Origin: Pseudonocardia nigra
GTDB lineage: Bacteria; Actinomycetota; Actinomycetes; Mycobacteriales; Pseudonocardiaceae
DNA: 42,436 nucleotides
Assembly (NCBI RefSeq): GCF_019396355.1
Contig: NZ_JAHKRK010000048.1
Coordinates: 1-42,436 of the forward strand
Reading direction: 5' to 3'
Of this stretch, positions 20,708 through 29,300 are shown piece after piece (position 1 is the first letter of the stretch; each line of letters begins with the position of its first letter). The notes below the pieces were generated by a model, which was given only the letters and a program-made list of their open reading frames with translations, made no database searches and was not told where the DNA came from. The position numbers and the translations under genes were made by a program.

Positions 20708-22042
20708 ATGGTGTTGCCCGGACACGTGGTATCCCCCGGTCGTTCCGCCGTCCTCCTCGGTCTCCTGTTCGGTCTCGCGGGCACCTCGACGTCCGCGGTC
20801 ACCGTCGCGCTGCCCGAGCTCGCCGGGGATCTGGGGATCAGCGCGGCGACGGCGGCGTGGATGGTCAGCGGCTACGCCGTGGCGCTCGCGGTCGCCACGC
20901 CCACGCACGGGCGGCTGGCCGACATGCTCGGCATCCGGCTGCCGCTGTGCCTCGGTATCGGGGCGATGTCCGTGGGGGCGCTGGTCGCCGCGCTCGCCCC
21001 GAACTTCACCGTCCTCATGGTCGCGCGCGTCGTGCAGGGCGCCGGGGCCGCCACGATCCCGGTGCTGGCCACGGCGCTGATCAGCGTGCGGTGGTCGGGG
21101 CCGACCCAGGGGGCCGCGCTGGGCCGCGTGGCGGGCGTGTCGGCCATCCTCAGCGCGCTCGGGCCGCTGCTCGGCGGCGCGCTCGAGGCGGTCGGGGGCT
21201 GGCGCTGGGCGGTGGCGCTACCGGTGATCGGCGCGCTCGCGATCCCCCCGCTGTGGCGGGCGGCCCCCGCGGGCGGGACCGGCGAGCGGATCGACCGGAT
21301 CGGCGCCGTGCTCGTCGCGCTCGCCGCCTCCGGGCTGGTGCTGCTCCTCCAGTCGCCGTCGGCCGGGGCCGTGGCCGGGACCGTCGGGGCGGTGCTGCTC
21401 GTCGTGGGCGCACCGCTGCTCGCGCTGCGCGTCCGGGCCCGCCCGCACGGGTTCCTGCCCCGCGACATCGTCACCAACACCACCGTGCTGCGCAGCGCCT
21501 TCGCGACGGCCGCGGTGCCGGCGAGCTGGTTCGCGCTGCTGCTGGGGGTGCCGCTCGCCGCGGCCTCGTGGGGCTGGACGCCGCTCGCGACCGGCCTCCT
21601 GCTCGTCCCGGCGGCGGCGGTCGGCCTCGTGTCGCCGTCGATCTCCCGCACGCTGCTGACGCGGTTCGGCTCCCGCCGCTGCATCGCGCTGGCCTGCCCC
21701 ACGGCCGTGGTCGCGCTGCTCGTGGCGGCCGCGGGCGGGGCATTCGCGTCCCCGGTCCTGCTCGCGCTCGCCGTCGCGCTCGTCACCGTCGCGTTCGGCA
21801 CCGGGCAGCCCGCGATGATCTCCTCGGTCAGCAGGGCCGTGCCCGTCGGGCAGCGCGGCGTGGCGCTCGGCATCGCCACGCTCGTGTTCCTCACCGGCGC
21901 GAGCGTCGGCGCGGCCCTCGTCGGCGGGCTCGCCACCGTCGTCGGGATCCCCGCCGCGTTCTGCCTGCTCGTGGTGCTCCCCGTGGCCGGGCTGGTGGCG
22001 CTGCTCGCCGGCGGACCCGACCGGGAGGTCGCCCCGGCATAG
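20708..22042 (+). CDS. MFS drug/metabolite exporter
   Basis: A 444-residue membrane protein with regularly spaced hydrophobic helices. The early signature HGRLADMLGIRLPL marks loop 2-3, and ARVVQGAGAATIPVLATALI the motif-C-like helix of exporters. The sequence resembles DHA2-type multidrug efflux proteins. AGGAG about 8 bases upstream supports the ATG at 20708. The upstream neighbour is the QOR remnant with palindromic repeat copy 2. No dedicated regulator adjoins it, and substrate is unknown. Confidence 0.87.
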   Translation: MVLPGHVVSPGRSAVLLGLLFGLAGTSTSAVTVALPELAGDLGISAATAAWMVSGYAVALAVATPTHGRLADMLGIRLPLCLGIGAMSVGALVAALAPNFTVLMVARVVQGAGAATIPVLATALISVRWSGPTQGAALGRVAGVSAILSALGPLLGGALEAVGGWRWAVALPVIGALAIPPLWRAAPAGGTGERIDRIGAVLVALAASGLVLLLQSPSAGAVAGTVGAVLLVVGAPLLALRVRARPHGFLPRDIVTNTTVLRSAFATAAVPASWFALLLGVPLAAASWGWTPLATGLLLVPAAAVGLVSPSISRTLLTRFGSRRCIALACPTAVVALLVAAAGGAFASPVLLALAVALVTVAFGTGQPAMISSVSRAVPVGQRGVALGIATLVFLTGASVGAALVGGLATVVGIPAAFCLLVVLPVAGLVALLAGGPDREVAPA

Positions 22043-22047
22043 GCCCA

Positions 22048-22115
22048 GCGCCGCCGCCCGATCGCTGCGCAGGATCCGCTCAGCGCCGCCCGATCGCTCC
22101 GCAGGATCCGCTCAG
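22048..22115. repeat. 33-bp tandem direct repeat, two copies
   Basis: A segment CGCCCGATCGCT.CGCAGGATCCGCTCAG occurs twice, 33 bases apart, with one substitution. It fills the space between the convergent MFS and ApbE-like genes and reaches the ApbE stop codon. No coding function; possibly a duplication by slippage. Confidence 0.75.
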
Positions 22116-22963
22116 TCGACCGGCCAGCGGCCCACGGCATGCACCTCACCCGCGCGGTCCACGAGCCGCGCGGGCAGCCCGAGATCGGCCAGCCAGCCCG
22201 CGGCTCCCGTGCCGCGCAGCAGTGCCCCCCGGCACGCCGCGCTCGCGGCCGGGCCGTCGGCCGCCGCCACGGCGACCGACCGCCACTCCGGCACGACGGT
22301 GCGGCCGGTCGCCGGGACGACGACCCGGTGCAGCTCCGAGCGGCCACGCCCCACCCGCACCGTGGTGATCTGCGAGATCGCCCCGCCGTCGACGGCGACG
22401 ACGGTGGCCGGGCCGGCAGGCGCGTCCCGCAGCTGCACGCGCCACCCGCCCACCGGGGCCAGGCCGGAGGTCGCGACATCGCCGCCCACCGCGACGAGCA
22501 CGCCGCAGGAGGTGGCCTCGGCCACGAGCTCCGCGCACCGCTGCGCCGTCCATGCCCGCGGCGAGGGCCCCGGCTCGAGGTGCAGCCCGTCGCGGGCGTC
22601 CAACGCCAGCTGCCAGGGCTCGAGCGCGGGATGGTGCACGTCGACCCCGTCGGGGACCGCCGCGAGCCCGTAGGGGAACGGCGCGGGTTCGGCCGTGCGG
22701 ACCGTCGGGCGCCTGCCCAGCAGCTCGGCCAGCAGCACGCCGACCGGCACCGCCGAGCCGTCCCGGCGCAGCCGCCGCGCCACCGATCCCGCCCGGCGCG
22801 GGTTCACCACCCGATCCACCGCCGTGAGCTGCTCCTCGAGCACCCGGCGGGCCCGGTGCATGGCCCACGGATCGGTCACCACCAGACGACAGCGGGTGTC
22901 CCAGACCGACCACTCGGAGCAGACCGTCACGGTGCGATCGCCGGTGTGCAGCGGGACGGTCAT
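22112..22963 (-). CDS. ApbE-like FAD:protein FMN transferase
   Basis: A 283-residue relative of the flavin transferase that attaches FMN to threonine residues of redox proteins. Visible are the N-terminal SVWDTRCRLVV with RRVLEEQLTAVDRVVNP, the central GVLVAVGGDVATSG (glycine-rich flavin loop), WRVQLRDAP and VVAVDGGAISQITTVR, then LHRVVVPATGR. The usual acidic metal residues near the C-terminus are not obvious, so activity is uncertain. It has no export signal. The ATG at 22963 follows CGGAGG at normal distance. No FMN-binding partner gene adjoins it. Confidence 0.8.
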   Translation of the reverse strand: MTVPLHTGDRTVTVCSEWSVWDTRCRLVVTDPWAMHRARRVLEEQLTAVDRVVNPRRAGSVARRLRRDGSAVPVGVLLAELLGRRPTVRTAEPAPFPYGLAAVPDGVDVHHPALEPWQLALDARDGLHLEPGPSPRAWTAQRCAELVAEATSCGVLVAVGGDVATSGLAPVGGWRVQLRDAPAGPATVVAVDGGAISQITTVRVGRGRSELHRVVVPATGRTVVPEWRSVAVAAADGPAASAACRGALLRGTGAAGWLADLGLPARLVDRAGEVHAVGRWPVD

Positions 22964-23077
22964 CGTCGAGCGCCTCCGGGATCTCGGGTCACGGGCGCGT
23001 CACCTTGGCATGACGTCGCTGTGATGACGCTGAAGACGGGACGACGCTGAAGAAGGACCTCCCCAGGTCGCGGCGGG

Positions 23078-23109
23078 GGTGCGCCCCACCTGGTGCCGGG
23101 GGGCGCACC
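23078..23109. terminator. Hairpin upstream of the desaturase gene
   Basis: A perfect 10-bp stem GGTGCGCCCC (23078-23087) and GGGGCGCACC (23100-23109) with a 12-base loop. It lies between divergent ApbE-like and desaturase genes, in the desaturase leader, so attenuation or a protein site is as likely as termination. Confidence 0.4.
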
Positions 23110-23148
23110 GGCTCACGACGGCGGCCCCTCCGGCGAAGGCTGATCACC

Positions 23149-24184
23149 ATGACGATCACCGACACCACAGCGCAGCGGGCGGGCAGCGACTTCGCCCGCC
23201 TGTCCCGGCGCGTCGCGGACGCCGGGCTCATGGGCCGCGCACCCCTCTACTACACGGTCCGCTGCACGCTCGTCGGCGCCGGCGTGGCCGCGCTGATCGC
23301 GGCGTTCGTCCTGCTGGGGAACTCGCCGTGGCAGCTGCTCGTTGCCGCCCTCGCCGCCGTCGCCTACGGACAGATCGCGTTGCTCGCGCACGACATCGCC
23401 CACCGCCAGGTGTTCCGCGGCAGGCGCGCGTCCGAGCTCGCCGGCCGGATCATGGGCAACCTCGGCATCGGCATGTCCTACGGGTGGTGGCAGGACAAGC
23501 ACACCCGCCACCACGCCAACCCCAACCACGAGGGGCTCGACCCGGACGTCGACCCCGGCGCGCTCGTCTGGACGCCCGAGCAGGCTTCCGCGAGCCGCGG
23601 GGTCACCCGGTTCGTCAACCGCCACCAGGCCCTGCTGTTCTTCCCACTGCTCACCCTCGCCGGCCTCGACCTGCGCAAGTCCAGCGTGCAGGGCCTCATG
23701 GGAGAGCGCGGCGCCCGGGTGCGGCTGCGGTGGCCGGAGTTCGCACTGCTCGCCGCGCACGCCGTCGGCTACCTCGCCGCGCTGTTCCTCGTGCTGCCGC
23801 CGGGGCTCGCGCTGGCGTTCTTCGCGATCCACCAGGGCCTGTTCGGCGTCTACCTCGGCTCGATCTTCGCACCCAACCACAAGGGGATGGCGATGCCGCA
23901 GGAGAAGCTCGACTTCCTGCGCAAGCAGGTGCTCACTTCCCGTGGGCGGCGGCCGACTCACCGACGGTCTGCTGCACGTGGCGATGGGCGGGCTGAACCA
24001 CCAGATCGAACACCACCTGTTCCCGAGCATGCCGACGCCGCACGTGCGCCGAGCGCGCGCGATCGTGCGCGAGTACTGCGCGGAGATCGGGGTGCCCTAC
24101 CACGAGACCGGGCTGGTGCGGTCGTGGGCGGAGTCGCTGGGTCAGCTGCGCCGGGCCAGCGCCCCGCTGCGGACGCGCGCGTGA
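23149..24184 (+). pseudogene. Membrane fatty-acid desaturase, frameshifted
   Basis: Family of di-iron acyl desaturases. Hydrophobic helices surround the histidine boxes HDIAHRQ (about residue 83) and HTRHH (about residue 118). The reading frame breaks at about 23940, after LDFLRKQVLTS; the rest, GGGRLTDGLLHVAMGG, the third box QIEHHLFPSMP and the C-terminus to TGA 24182-24184, is in another frame. Relatives have RN-type residues at the junction (LTSRNVRGGRLTD), so a few bases appear to be deleted. Without the third box the iron centre cannot form, so the gene as written is inactive. GATCACC just precedes the ATG and no strong ribosome site is seen. Confidence 0.8.
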
Positions 24185-24191
24185 CCGCTGC

Positions 24192-25097
24192 TCAGCTCAG
24201 CAGCAGCGCCGCGGTGGGCACCGCGACGAGCGCCAGCGCGGCCAGCCGGACGAACACCCGCACGCCGAGCGGCAGGGGCGGCGGCGGCGCGGCGATCCGG
24301 TGCAGGCGCCGGTCGAGCGCGTCGGTGAACGAGCTCAGCGCCGCTGCCGGGGCCGCCCCACCCATCGCCCGCAGCGCCCCGGTGAGCTGGGCCGGCTCCA
24401 CCCGGGAGGCGGCGACGTCGTCGGCCCGCATCTCGATCAGCGCCGCGACCGCGAGCTGCGCGCACACCATGCCGCGCACGAACGGCGCCGTCGCCCCCCA
24501 CGCGACGAACGGGAGCACCACCAGGTCGTGGCGCTCCCGCAGGTGGGTGCGTTCGTGGGCGAGGACGGCCCGCACCCCGGGCGGGTCCAGCGCGTCGAGG
24601 ACCCCCGCGGACAGCACCAGCCGCGACCGCAGCCCGGGCAGGCAGTACGCCACCGGCACCGGGTGGTCGAGCACCCGCGCCCCGGGCGCCGCGGGCCACG
24701 GGGTGCCGAGCAGGTCGAGCAGGTCCCGGTGGCGGCGCCGGGCCCGCAGCGTCCGCACGGTCACCGCCACCAGCACGCCGACGAGCCGCAGCGCGAGCGC
24801 CAGCGCCGCGAGCAGCGCGAGCACGTGGGTGAGGCCGAGCCGCAGGCCCAGCTCGCCCTCGGCCAGCGCGTCCACCGCGTTCGGGACGGCGTCCGACAGC
24901 GTCGGGCCGAGCGGCGCCAGACCGTAGACCACGCCGGAGCCGAGCAGCGCGAGCCCGCCCGCGAGACCGACGGCCTGCCAGAACAGCAGCGCGCCGACCG
25001 GGTCGCGGGCGGGCCAGTGCGCCGCGGACAGTGCCCGGCTGACCGGCTCGGCCAGCAACAGGCCGAGCACGAGCAGGCCGAGCGCGGTCAGCTCCAC
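24192..25097 (-). CDS. M56-family membrane metallopeptidase (BlaR1-like)
   Basis: A 301-residue membrane zinc peptidase. Hydrophobic segments at the N-terminus (residues about 1-20, 35-60, 88-110) are followed by the zinc motif HERTH in VRAVLAHERTHLRERHD, with the likely third ligand in ALIEMRADDVAA, and a C-terminal membrane helix (LAALALVAVPTAALLLS). It lacks the penicillin-binding sensor domain of true BlaR1. It starts 19 bases after the BlaI-type gene, forming the usual repressor/protease pair as in mycobacteria (Rv1846c-Rv1845c type). The inducing signal is probably cell-wall stress, which is inference. Confidence 0.9.
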   Translation of the reverse strand: MELTALGLLVLGLLLAEPVSRALSAAHWPARDPVGALLFWQAVGLAGGLALLGSGVVYGLAPLGPTLSDAVPNAVDALAEGELGLRLGLTHVLALLAALALALRLVGVLVAVTVRTLRARRRHRDLLDLLGTPWPAAPGARVLDHPVPVAYCLPGLRSRLVLSAGVLDALDPPGVRAVLAHERTHLRERHDLVVLPFVAWGATAPFVRGMVCAQLAVAALIEMRADDVAASRVEPAQLTGALRAMGGAAPAAALSSFTDALDRRLHRIAAPPPPLPLGVRVFVRLAALALVAVPTAALLLS

Positions 25098-25116
25098 GGT
25101 TAGGCCGGCGCCTGCG

Positions 25117-25467
25117 TCAGTCGAGCAGGTCGCGGAGGGCGGCGCGCTCGTCCGCCGGGATCGAACCGAGGAACCGGGCCAGTGCCGCGCCCCGGTCCGG
25201 CGCCGCGTCGAGCGCGTCGCGCATCAGCTCGGCGACGTGGTCCTCGCGGCTCGCCACCGACCGGTAGCGGTGGGCCCGCCCCTCGCGCTCGCGGGTGACG
25301 AGGCCCTTGCGCTCGAGGCGCCCGAGCACGGTGAGCACTGTGGTGGTGGCGAGGTCGCGGTTGGCGAGGGCGTCCTGCACGTCGCGGGCGGTGACGGGCG
25401 CGGCAGCCGACCAGAGAGTTTCCATCACGGCGCGTTCGAGCTCACCCAATGTCGGCACGGAACCCAT
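25117..25467 (-). CDS. BlaI/MecI-type transcriptional repressor
   Basis: A winged-helix repressor, PTLGELERAVMETLWSAAAPVTARDVQDAL...TTTVLTVLGRLERKGLVTRE, ending with a dimerisation helix (ERAALRDLLD). From the ATG at 25467 it has 116 residues. A GTG at 25458 gives 113 residues and is attractive because TAGAAT lies 7 bases upstream of it, as for a leaderless mRNA, and no Shine-Dalgarno site precedes the ATG. The palindrome TTCTAC-N5-GTAGAA overlaps this promoter and is probably its own operator. Cotranscribed with the M56 peptidase that would cleave or inactivate it. Confidence 0.9.
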   Translation of the reverse strand: MGSVPTLGELERAVMETLWSAAAPVTARDVQDALANRDLATTTVLTVLGRLERKGLVTREREGRAHRYRSVASREDHVAELMRDALDAAPDRGAALARFLGSIPADERAALRDLLD

Positions 25468-25483
25468 TCTACTGGAGGTAGAA
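25466..25483. promoter_or_regulatory. BlaI-type operator and -10 box
   Basis: A perfect palindrome TTCTAC-TGGAG-GTAGAA (25467-25483). The minus-strand -10 TAGAAT (25471-25466) lies over one arm, so binding would block the promoter. BlaI/MecI sites commonly have TAC/GTA arms. Confidence 0.65.
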
Positions 25484-25511
25484 GCGAAGCTGCACGCGTC
25501 CATGCGGTAGC

Positions 25512-26435
25512 TCAGTGGATCTGGACTTCGTCGCCGACCTGCAGGAAGTCGAACCACGCCAGGGCGTCCGCGTGGACGAGCTTCACGCAGCCCGCCGAGG
25601 GCGTGTCCTGCCATCCCTCGTGGAACGCGATGCCACCCTCGGCGAAGAAGACCGAGTAGGGCATCTGGGTGAGGTACTCGCGGCTGGTGTACTGCTCGGC
25701 CTTCCACTGGACCTGGAAGGTGCCGCGCGGGGTCGGGGTGTCCTGGTCGCCCGTCTGGATCGGGACCGGGCCGCGGACCACCTTCCCCGCGTCGATCAGC
25801 CACGCCTGCCGGGCGGCGAGGTTCACGCACGCCCGGGCGGTGGCCGTGCAGGGCGTGCCCGTCACGAGCCCGGGGGTGGACGGAGCGTCGGCGGGGGCGG
25901 CCCCGCCGCGCACCGGGAGGGTGCGCAGCGGCGACTCCGTGGGCGCGGCGCCGTCCGCGGTCGCGGGCGCTGCGGCGGGGGCGGGGGCGGCCGGTGCCGC
26001 GGTGGGCTCCGGCGCGGGGTCCTCGGTGGGGTCCTGGGCTGGATCCTGCGCGGCAAGGCCCGGGAGGCCGGCGAGGGGCCCGGCGGGCTGCGACCGGGCC
26101 GGCTGCTCGGCAGGCTCTGACTCGGCACGCTCTGACTCGGCGGGCTCTGACTCGGCAGGCTGGGCCGGCCGGGGGGCGCTCGGCGCGGGGGCTGCCTGGT
26201 CCGCGGCGACCGCAGCCCGCGGCGCCTCCACCGGCCCGGCGGTGAGCGGCTCCAGGGCGGGAGCGAGGAGGCCGGCCGCCGGCGGGGTGTCGGCGTGGCC
26301 GGCGGGCGCGTCGGCCGCGCCCTGCGCAGAACCCACGCCGATCAGCACGGAGGCCGTGACCGCCAGCAGCGCCGCCACCCCGGCGGCCCGAACGGCGGAC
26401 GTGCGGCGCGCACCGGATCGTGCGTGAGTTCCCAT
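25512..26435 (-). CDS. L,D-transpeptidase (YkuD) with long disordered linker
   Basis: A 307-residue exported enzyme of the YkuD fold that makes 3-3 cross-links in peptidoglycan. A basic N-terminus and a hydrophobic segment (AAGVAALLAVTASVLIGVG) form a signal peptide or anchor. Residues about 50-185 are a Pro/Ala/Glu linker with short tandem repeats. The catalytic domain (about 190-307) has YLTQMPYSVFF, the His in IAFHEGWQDT (about 272) and the nucleophile Cys in SAGCVKLVH (about 283). GGAGAGGA fixes the ATG at 26435. It stands immediately upstream of the BlaI/M56 pair, 44 bases away, suggesting a cell-wall stress theme. Confidence 0.92.
   Translation of the reverse strand: MGTHARSGARRTSAVRAAGVAALLAVTASVLIGVGSAQGAADAPAGHADTPPAAGLLAPALEPLTAGPVEAPRAAVAADQAAPAPSAPRPAQPAESEPAESERAESEPAEQPARSQPAGPLAGLPGLAAQDPAQDPTEDPAPEPTAAPAAPAPAAAPATADGAAPTESPLRTLPVRGGAAPADAPSTPGLVTGTPCTATARACVNLAARQAWLIDAGKVVRGPVPIQTGDQDTPTPRGTFQVQWKAEQYTSREYLTQMPYSVFFAEGGIAFHEGWQDTPSAGCVKLVHADALAWFDFLQVGDEVQIH
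26106..26160 (-). repeat. 15-bp tandem repeat in the transpeptidase linker
   Basis: Three full units of a CTCGGC..GCTCTGA 15-mer and a partial fourth. They encode the SEPAE/SERAE repeat of the linker. Copy number may vary by slippage without breaking the frame, because the unit is a multiple of three. Confidence 0.75.
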
Positions 26436-26792
26436 CGACGTCCTCTCCTCGGTCATCGGGACCAACGATCCCGACCCCTGAAGGTGACGGCCGGTCACGC
26501 GCCGCTCACCATACGTGGCAGCTTCCCGTCACCCACAGCAGCCCCACGGAGATCCCACCCCCGCCGGCCGCCGCGTACCACAAGATCCGGACGGCGGGGC
26601 GTTCCCGCTGGTCCGGGCCTCGCAGCGCGGAGTGGTCGCCCGCTCGACCCGGCGCACCCGGCGCGGGACCGCTTTCGCCGCGCGTGAACGCAGCGTGAGA
26701 AACCGGACGAACACGGTGGCGCGGCCGACGGCACCCTTGCCACGATCGACCACCGGGCAGCGGCCGGCGGCGGCCGGCGGGTGGAGGCGACG
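26436..26792. other. Divergent promoter region, no gene
   Basis: About 357 bases between the L,D-transpeptidase and MFS genes. On the minus strand TATGGT (26513-26508) is a good -10 for the transpeptidase, leaving a leader of about 65 bases with a small TCGGGA/TCCCGA inverted repeat. I see no clear plus-strand promoter. Reading frames here are biased-sequence artefacts. Confidence 0.5.
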
Positions 26793-28283
26793 ATGACGGC
26801 AGGTGCCGGCGAACTGCGGATGGGCACGGCGGCCGGGCGCTGGGTGCTCGCCACCACGGTGCTCGGCTCCGGTCTGGTGATGATCGACGGCACGGTCGTC
26901 AACGTCGCGCTGGAGCGCATCGGCACCGAGCTCGACGCGGGGTTCACCGGCCTGCAGTGGACGGTCAACGCCTACACGCTCACGCTCGCCGCGCTGATCC
27001 TGCTCGGGGGCTCCCTCGGCGACCACTTCGGGCGCCGCCGGGTGTTCCTCGCCGGCGTCGTCTGGTTCGCACTGGCCTCGCTGCTGTGCGGGCTCGCCCC
27101 GAACATCGAGACGCTCGTCGGGGCGCGGGCGCTGCAGGGCGTCGGCGGCGCGCTGCTCACCCCGGGCAGCCTCGCGCTGATCTCGGCGTCGTTCCACGGC
27201 CCGGACCGCGCCGCCGCTGTCGGGGCCTGGTCCGGGTTGGGGGGAATCGCCGGCGCCGTCGGCCCGTTCCTCGGCGGCTGGCTGGTGGAGTGGAGCTGGC
27301 GGGCGGTGTTCCTCGTCAACCTGCCGCTCGCGGCGCTGATCGTCGTGGTGGCCCTGCGGCACGTCCCGGAGAGCAAGGACCCGGGGTCCGCTCCCGGCCT
27401 CGACCTCGCCGGCACCGGCCTCGCCGTGCTCGGGCTCGGCGCGCTGACGTGGTCGCTCACCGGGCTCGGCCACACCGGCCCGGACCCGGCGCTGCTCGGC
27501 TGGCTCGCCGCCGGCGTCGCGGCGCTCGTCGCGTTCGTGCTGGTGGAGCGGAGATCCCGGCACCCGCTGGTGCCGCCGTCGCTGTTCCGGGATGCCACGT
27601 TCAGCGCGGCCAACGGTGTCACGCTGCTGATCTACGCGGCGCTCGGGACGGTCTTCCTGCTGCTGGTGCTGCAACTGCAGACGGTCGCCGGGTTCAGCCC
27701 GCTCGCCGCGGGCACTGCGCTGCTGCCCGTCACACTGGTCATGCTCGTGTTCTCCGCGCGGGCCGGGGCGCTGGCCGGCCGGATCGGCCCGCGGCTGCCG
27801 CTGACGCTCGGCCCCCTGATCAGTGCGGGCGGGCTGCTGCTCCTGCTCCGCGTCGACGCCACCACGTCATGGCTGACCGACCTGCTGCCCGCCGTGCTCG
27901 TGTTCGGCGCAGGCCTCGCGCTCACCGTGGCCCCGCTGACGGCCGCTGTGCTCGACGCCGCCCCGGACCGCTACGCGGGGGCGGCGTCGGGCGTCAACAA
28001 CGCCGTCGCGCGCGCCGCGGGCCTGCTCGCCGTGGCCGTGATCCCCGGGCTGGCCGGCATCGGCGGGGCCGACTACACCGACCCCGCCGCCTTCGACACC
28101 GGCTTCCGCACCGCGATGGTGATCGGCGCGGGGTTGCTCGCGGCGGCGGCCGTGGTGGCGTTCGTGCTGGTCCGCCGGCCGCTCGGCGAGCCGCAGGAGC
28201 CCCGGCCGGAGCCACGGCGCGTCCGGATCGAGCAGTGCGCGCACTGCGGCGTGACGGGCCCGCAGGTGCACCCGCGCCGCTGA
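26793..28283 (+). CDS. DHA2-family MFS efflux transporter
   Basis: A 496-residue exporter of the 14-helix DHA2 (EmrB/QacA-like) type. The N-terminal motif VMIDGTVVNVALERIG, loop 2-3 GGSLGDHFGRRRVFL, helix 4 ARALQGVGGALLTPGSLALI and the antiporter motif GAWSGLGGIAGAVGPFLGG are all visible. The ATG at 26793 is preceded by GTGGAGG at proper spacing; the in-frame GTG at 26781 overlaps that ribosome site. The C-terminal tail has a CAHC pair, unusual for the family. Its stop codon is the first base triplet of a 38-bp direct repeat. Substrate unknown. Confidence 0.92.
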   Translation: MTAGAGELRMGTAAGRWVLATTVLGSGLVMIDGTVVNVALERIGTELDAGFTGLQWTVNAYTLTLAALILLGGSLGDHFGRRRVFLAGVVWFALASLLCGLAPNIETLVGARALQGVGGALLTPGSLALISASFHGPDRAAAVGAWSGLGGIAGAVGPFLGGWLVEWSWRAVFLVNLPLAALIVVVALRHVPESKDPGSAPGLDLAGTGLAVLGLGALTWSLTGLGHTGPDPALLGWLAAGVAALVAFVLVERRSRHPLVPPSLFRDATFSAANGVTLLIYAALGTVFLLLVLQLQTVAGFSPLAAGTALLPVTLVMLVFSARAGALAGRIGPRLPLTLGPLISAGGLLLLLRVDATTSWLTDLLPAVLVFGAGLALTVAPLTAAVLDAAPDRYAGAASGVNNAVARAAGLLAVAVIPGLAGIGGADYTDPAAFDTGFRTAMVIGAGLLAAAAVVAFVLVRRPLGEPQEPRPEPRRVRIEQCAHCGVTGPQVHPRR

Positions 28284-28395
28284 GCGAGCGTCAGCGAGCG
28301 AATCAACAACACAGCGCCCGCGCGAAGCGCCGCCCGAGCGCCAGCGAGGGCGAGCGTTGAGCGAGCGTCAGCGAGCGAATCAATAACACAGCGCC
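28281..28395. repeat. 38-bp direct repeat pair after the MFS gene
   Basis: TGAGCGAGCGTCAGCGAGCG followed by AATCAACAACACAGCGCC (28281-28318) recurs at 28358-28395 with one mismatch (AATCAATAACACAGCGCC), 77 bases apart. The first copy includes the MFS stop codon. Non-coding; origin unclear. Confidence 0.8.
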
Positions 28396-28410
28396 GGCGG
28401 CGCGGTCGGC

Positions 28411-29250
28411 TCAGACCAGGTCCAGCGCCTTCGCCAGGTCGCGCAGCGCCGGGAGGGGGTCGGTCCACCCCTCGGTGAGCACCTGCGCGCAGACGTGGTC
28501 GGCGCCCGCATCGAGGTGCTCGGTGAGCCGCGCCGCCACCGCCTGGGCGTCACCGTGCGCCACGAGCGCGTCGATGAGCGCGTCGCTGCCCCCGTCGGCG
28601 ATGTCGGCGTCCGTCCAGCCCAGCCGCTTCAGGTTCGACGTGTAGTTGCGCAGGCCCAGGTAGGGCTTGCGGACGGGCGGCCGCCCGATCGCTCGCGCCC
28701 GCTCCGGGTCGGTCTCCAGCACCACCTTCTGCTCCGGGGCGAGCAGGGCCCCCTCCCCCAGCTGCTCCCGGGCCTGGCGGGTGTGCTCCGGCGTGGTCAG
28801 GTAGGGGTGGGCGCCCGCGGTCCGCTCGCCGGCCAGCGCGAGCACCTTCGGCCCGAGCGCGGCCAGCGCGCGTCCGGCGACCGGGACCTCCGCCGCGTCG
28901 AGCCGGTCGAGGTAGTCCACGATCGTCGCGTACGGGCGGCGGTAGTCGCTGGTCGCCTCGGGATGGCCGATGCCGACGCCGAGCAGGAACCGCCCGGGGT
29001 GCGCGGCCTCGATGCGGTGGTAGGAGGCGGCGGCCTCCTCGGCCGGGGTCGCCCAGATGTTGACGATGCCCGTGGCCACCGCGATCCGCTCGGTGGCGGC
29101 GAGCATGTCCTCGGCGAGCTGCAGGTCTCCGGACGGCGACCCGCCGATCCAGATCGCGCCGTAGCCCAGCGCCTCCGCCTCCACCGCGAACTCCGGGTCG
29201 AGCCCGCCCGCGTGCCGCCAGATGCCGTACCGGCCCAGTTCAATGCTCAT
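28411..29250 (-). CDS. LLM-class F420-dependent oxidoreductase
   Basis: A 279-residue luciferase-like flavin/F420 enzyme. Typical segments are ELGRYGIWRHAG at the start, GYGAIWIGGSPSGDL, ATGIVNIWATPAEEAAA (cofactor-binding region) and GRFLLGVGIGHPEATSDYRRPY. The product resembles the TIGR03620-type subgroup of actinobacterial probable F420-dependent oxidoreductases. The substrate is unknown. The ATG at 29250 has no obvious ribosome site. Upstream, divergent, lies palindromic repeat copy 3 and then the CrtU-like gene. Confidence 0.88.
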   Translation of the reverse strand: MSIELGRYGIWRHAGGLDPEFAVEAEALGYGAIWIGGSPSGDLQLAEDMLAATERIAVATGIVNIWATPAEEAAASYHRIEAAHPGRFLLGVGIGHPEATSDYRRPYATIVDYLDRLDAAEVPVAGRALAALGPKVLALAGERTAGAHPYLTTPEHTRQAREQLGEGALLAPEQKVVLETDPERARAIGRPPVRKPYLGLRNYTSNLKRLGWTDADIADGGSDALIDALVAHGDAQAVAARLTEHLDAGADHVCAQVLTEGWTDPLPALRDLAKALDLV

Positions 29251-29300
29251 GATCCGGGCAACCGCTCGCGGCGCGGCGCCATTCCGTCAGGCCTCGAACG

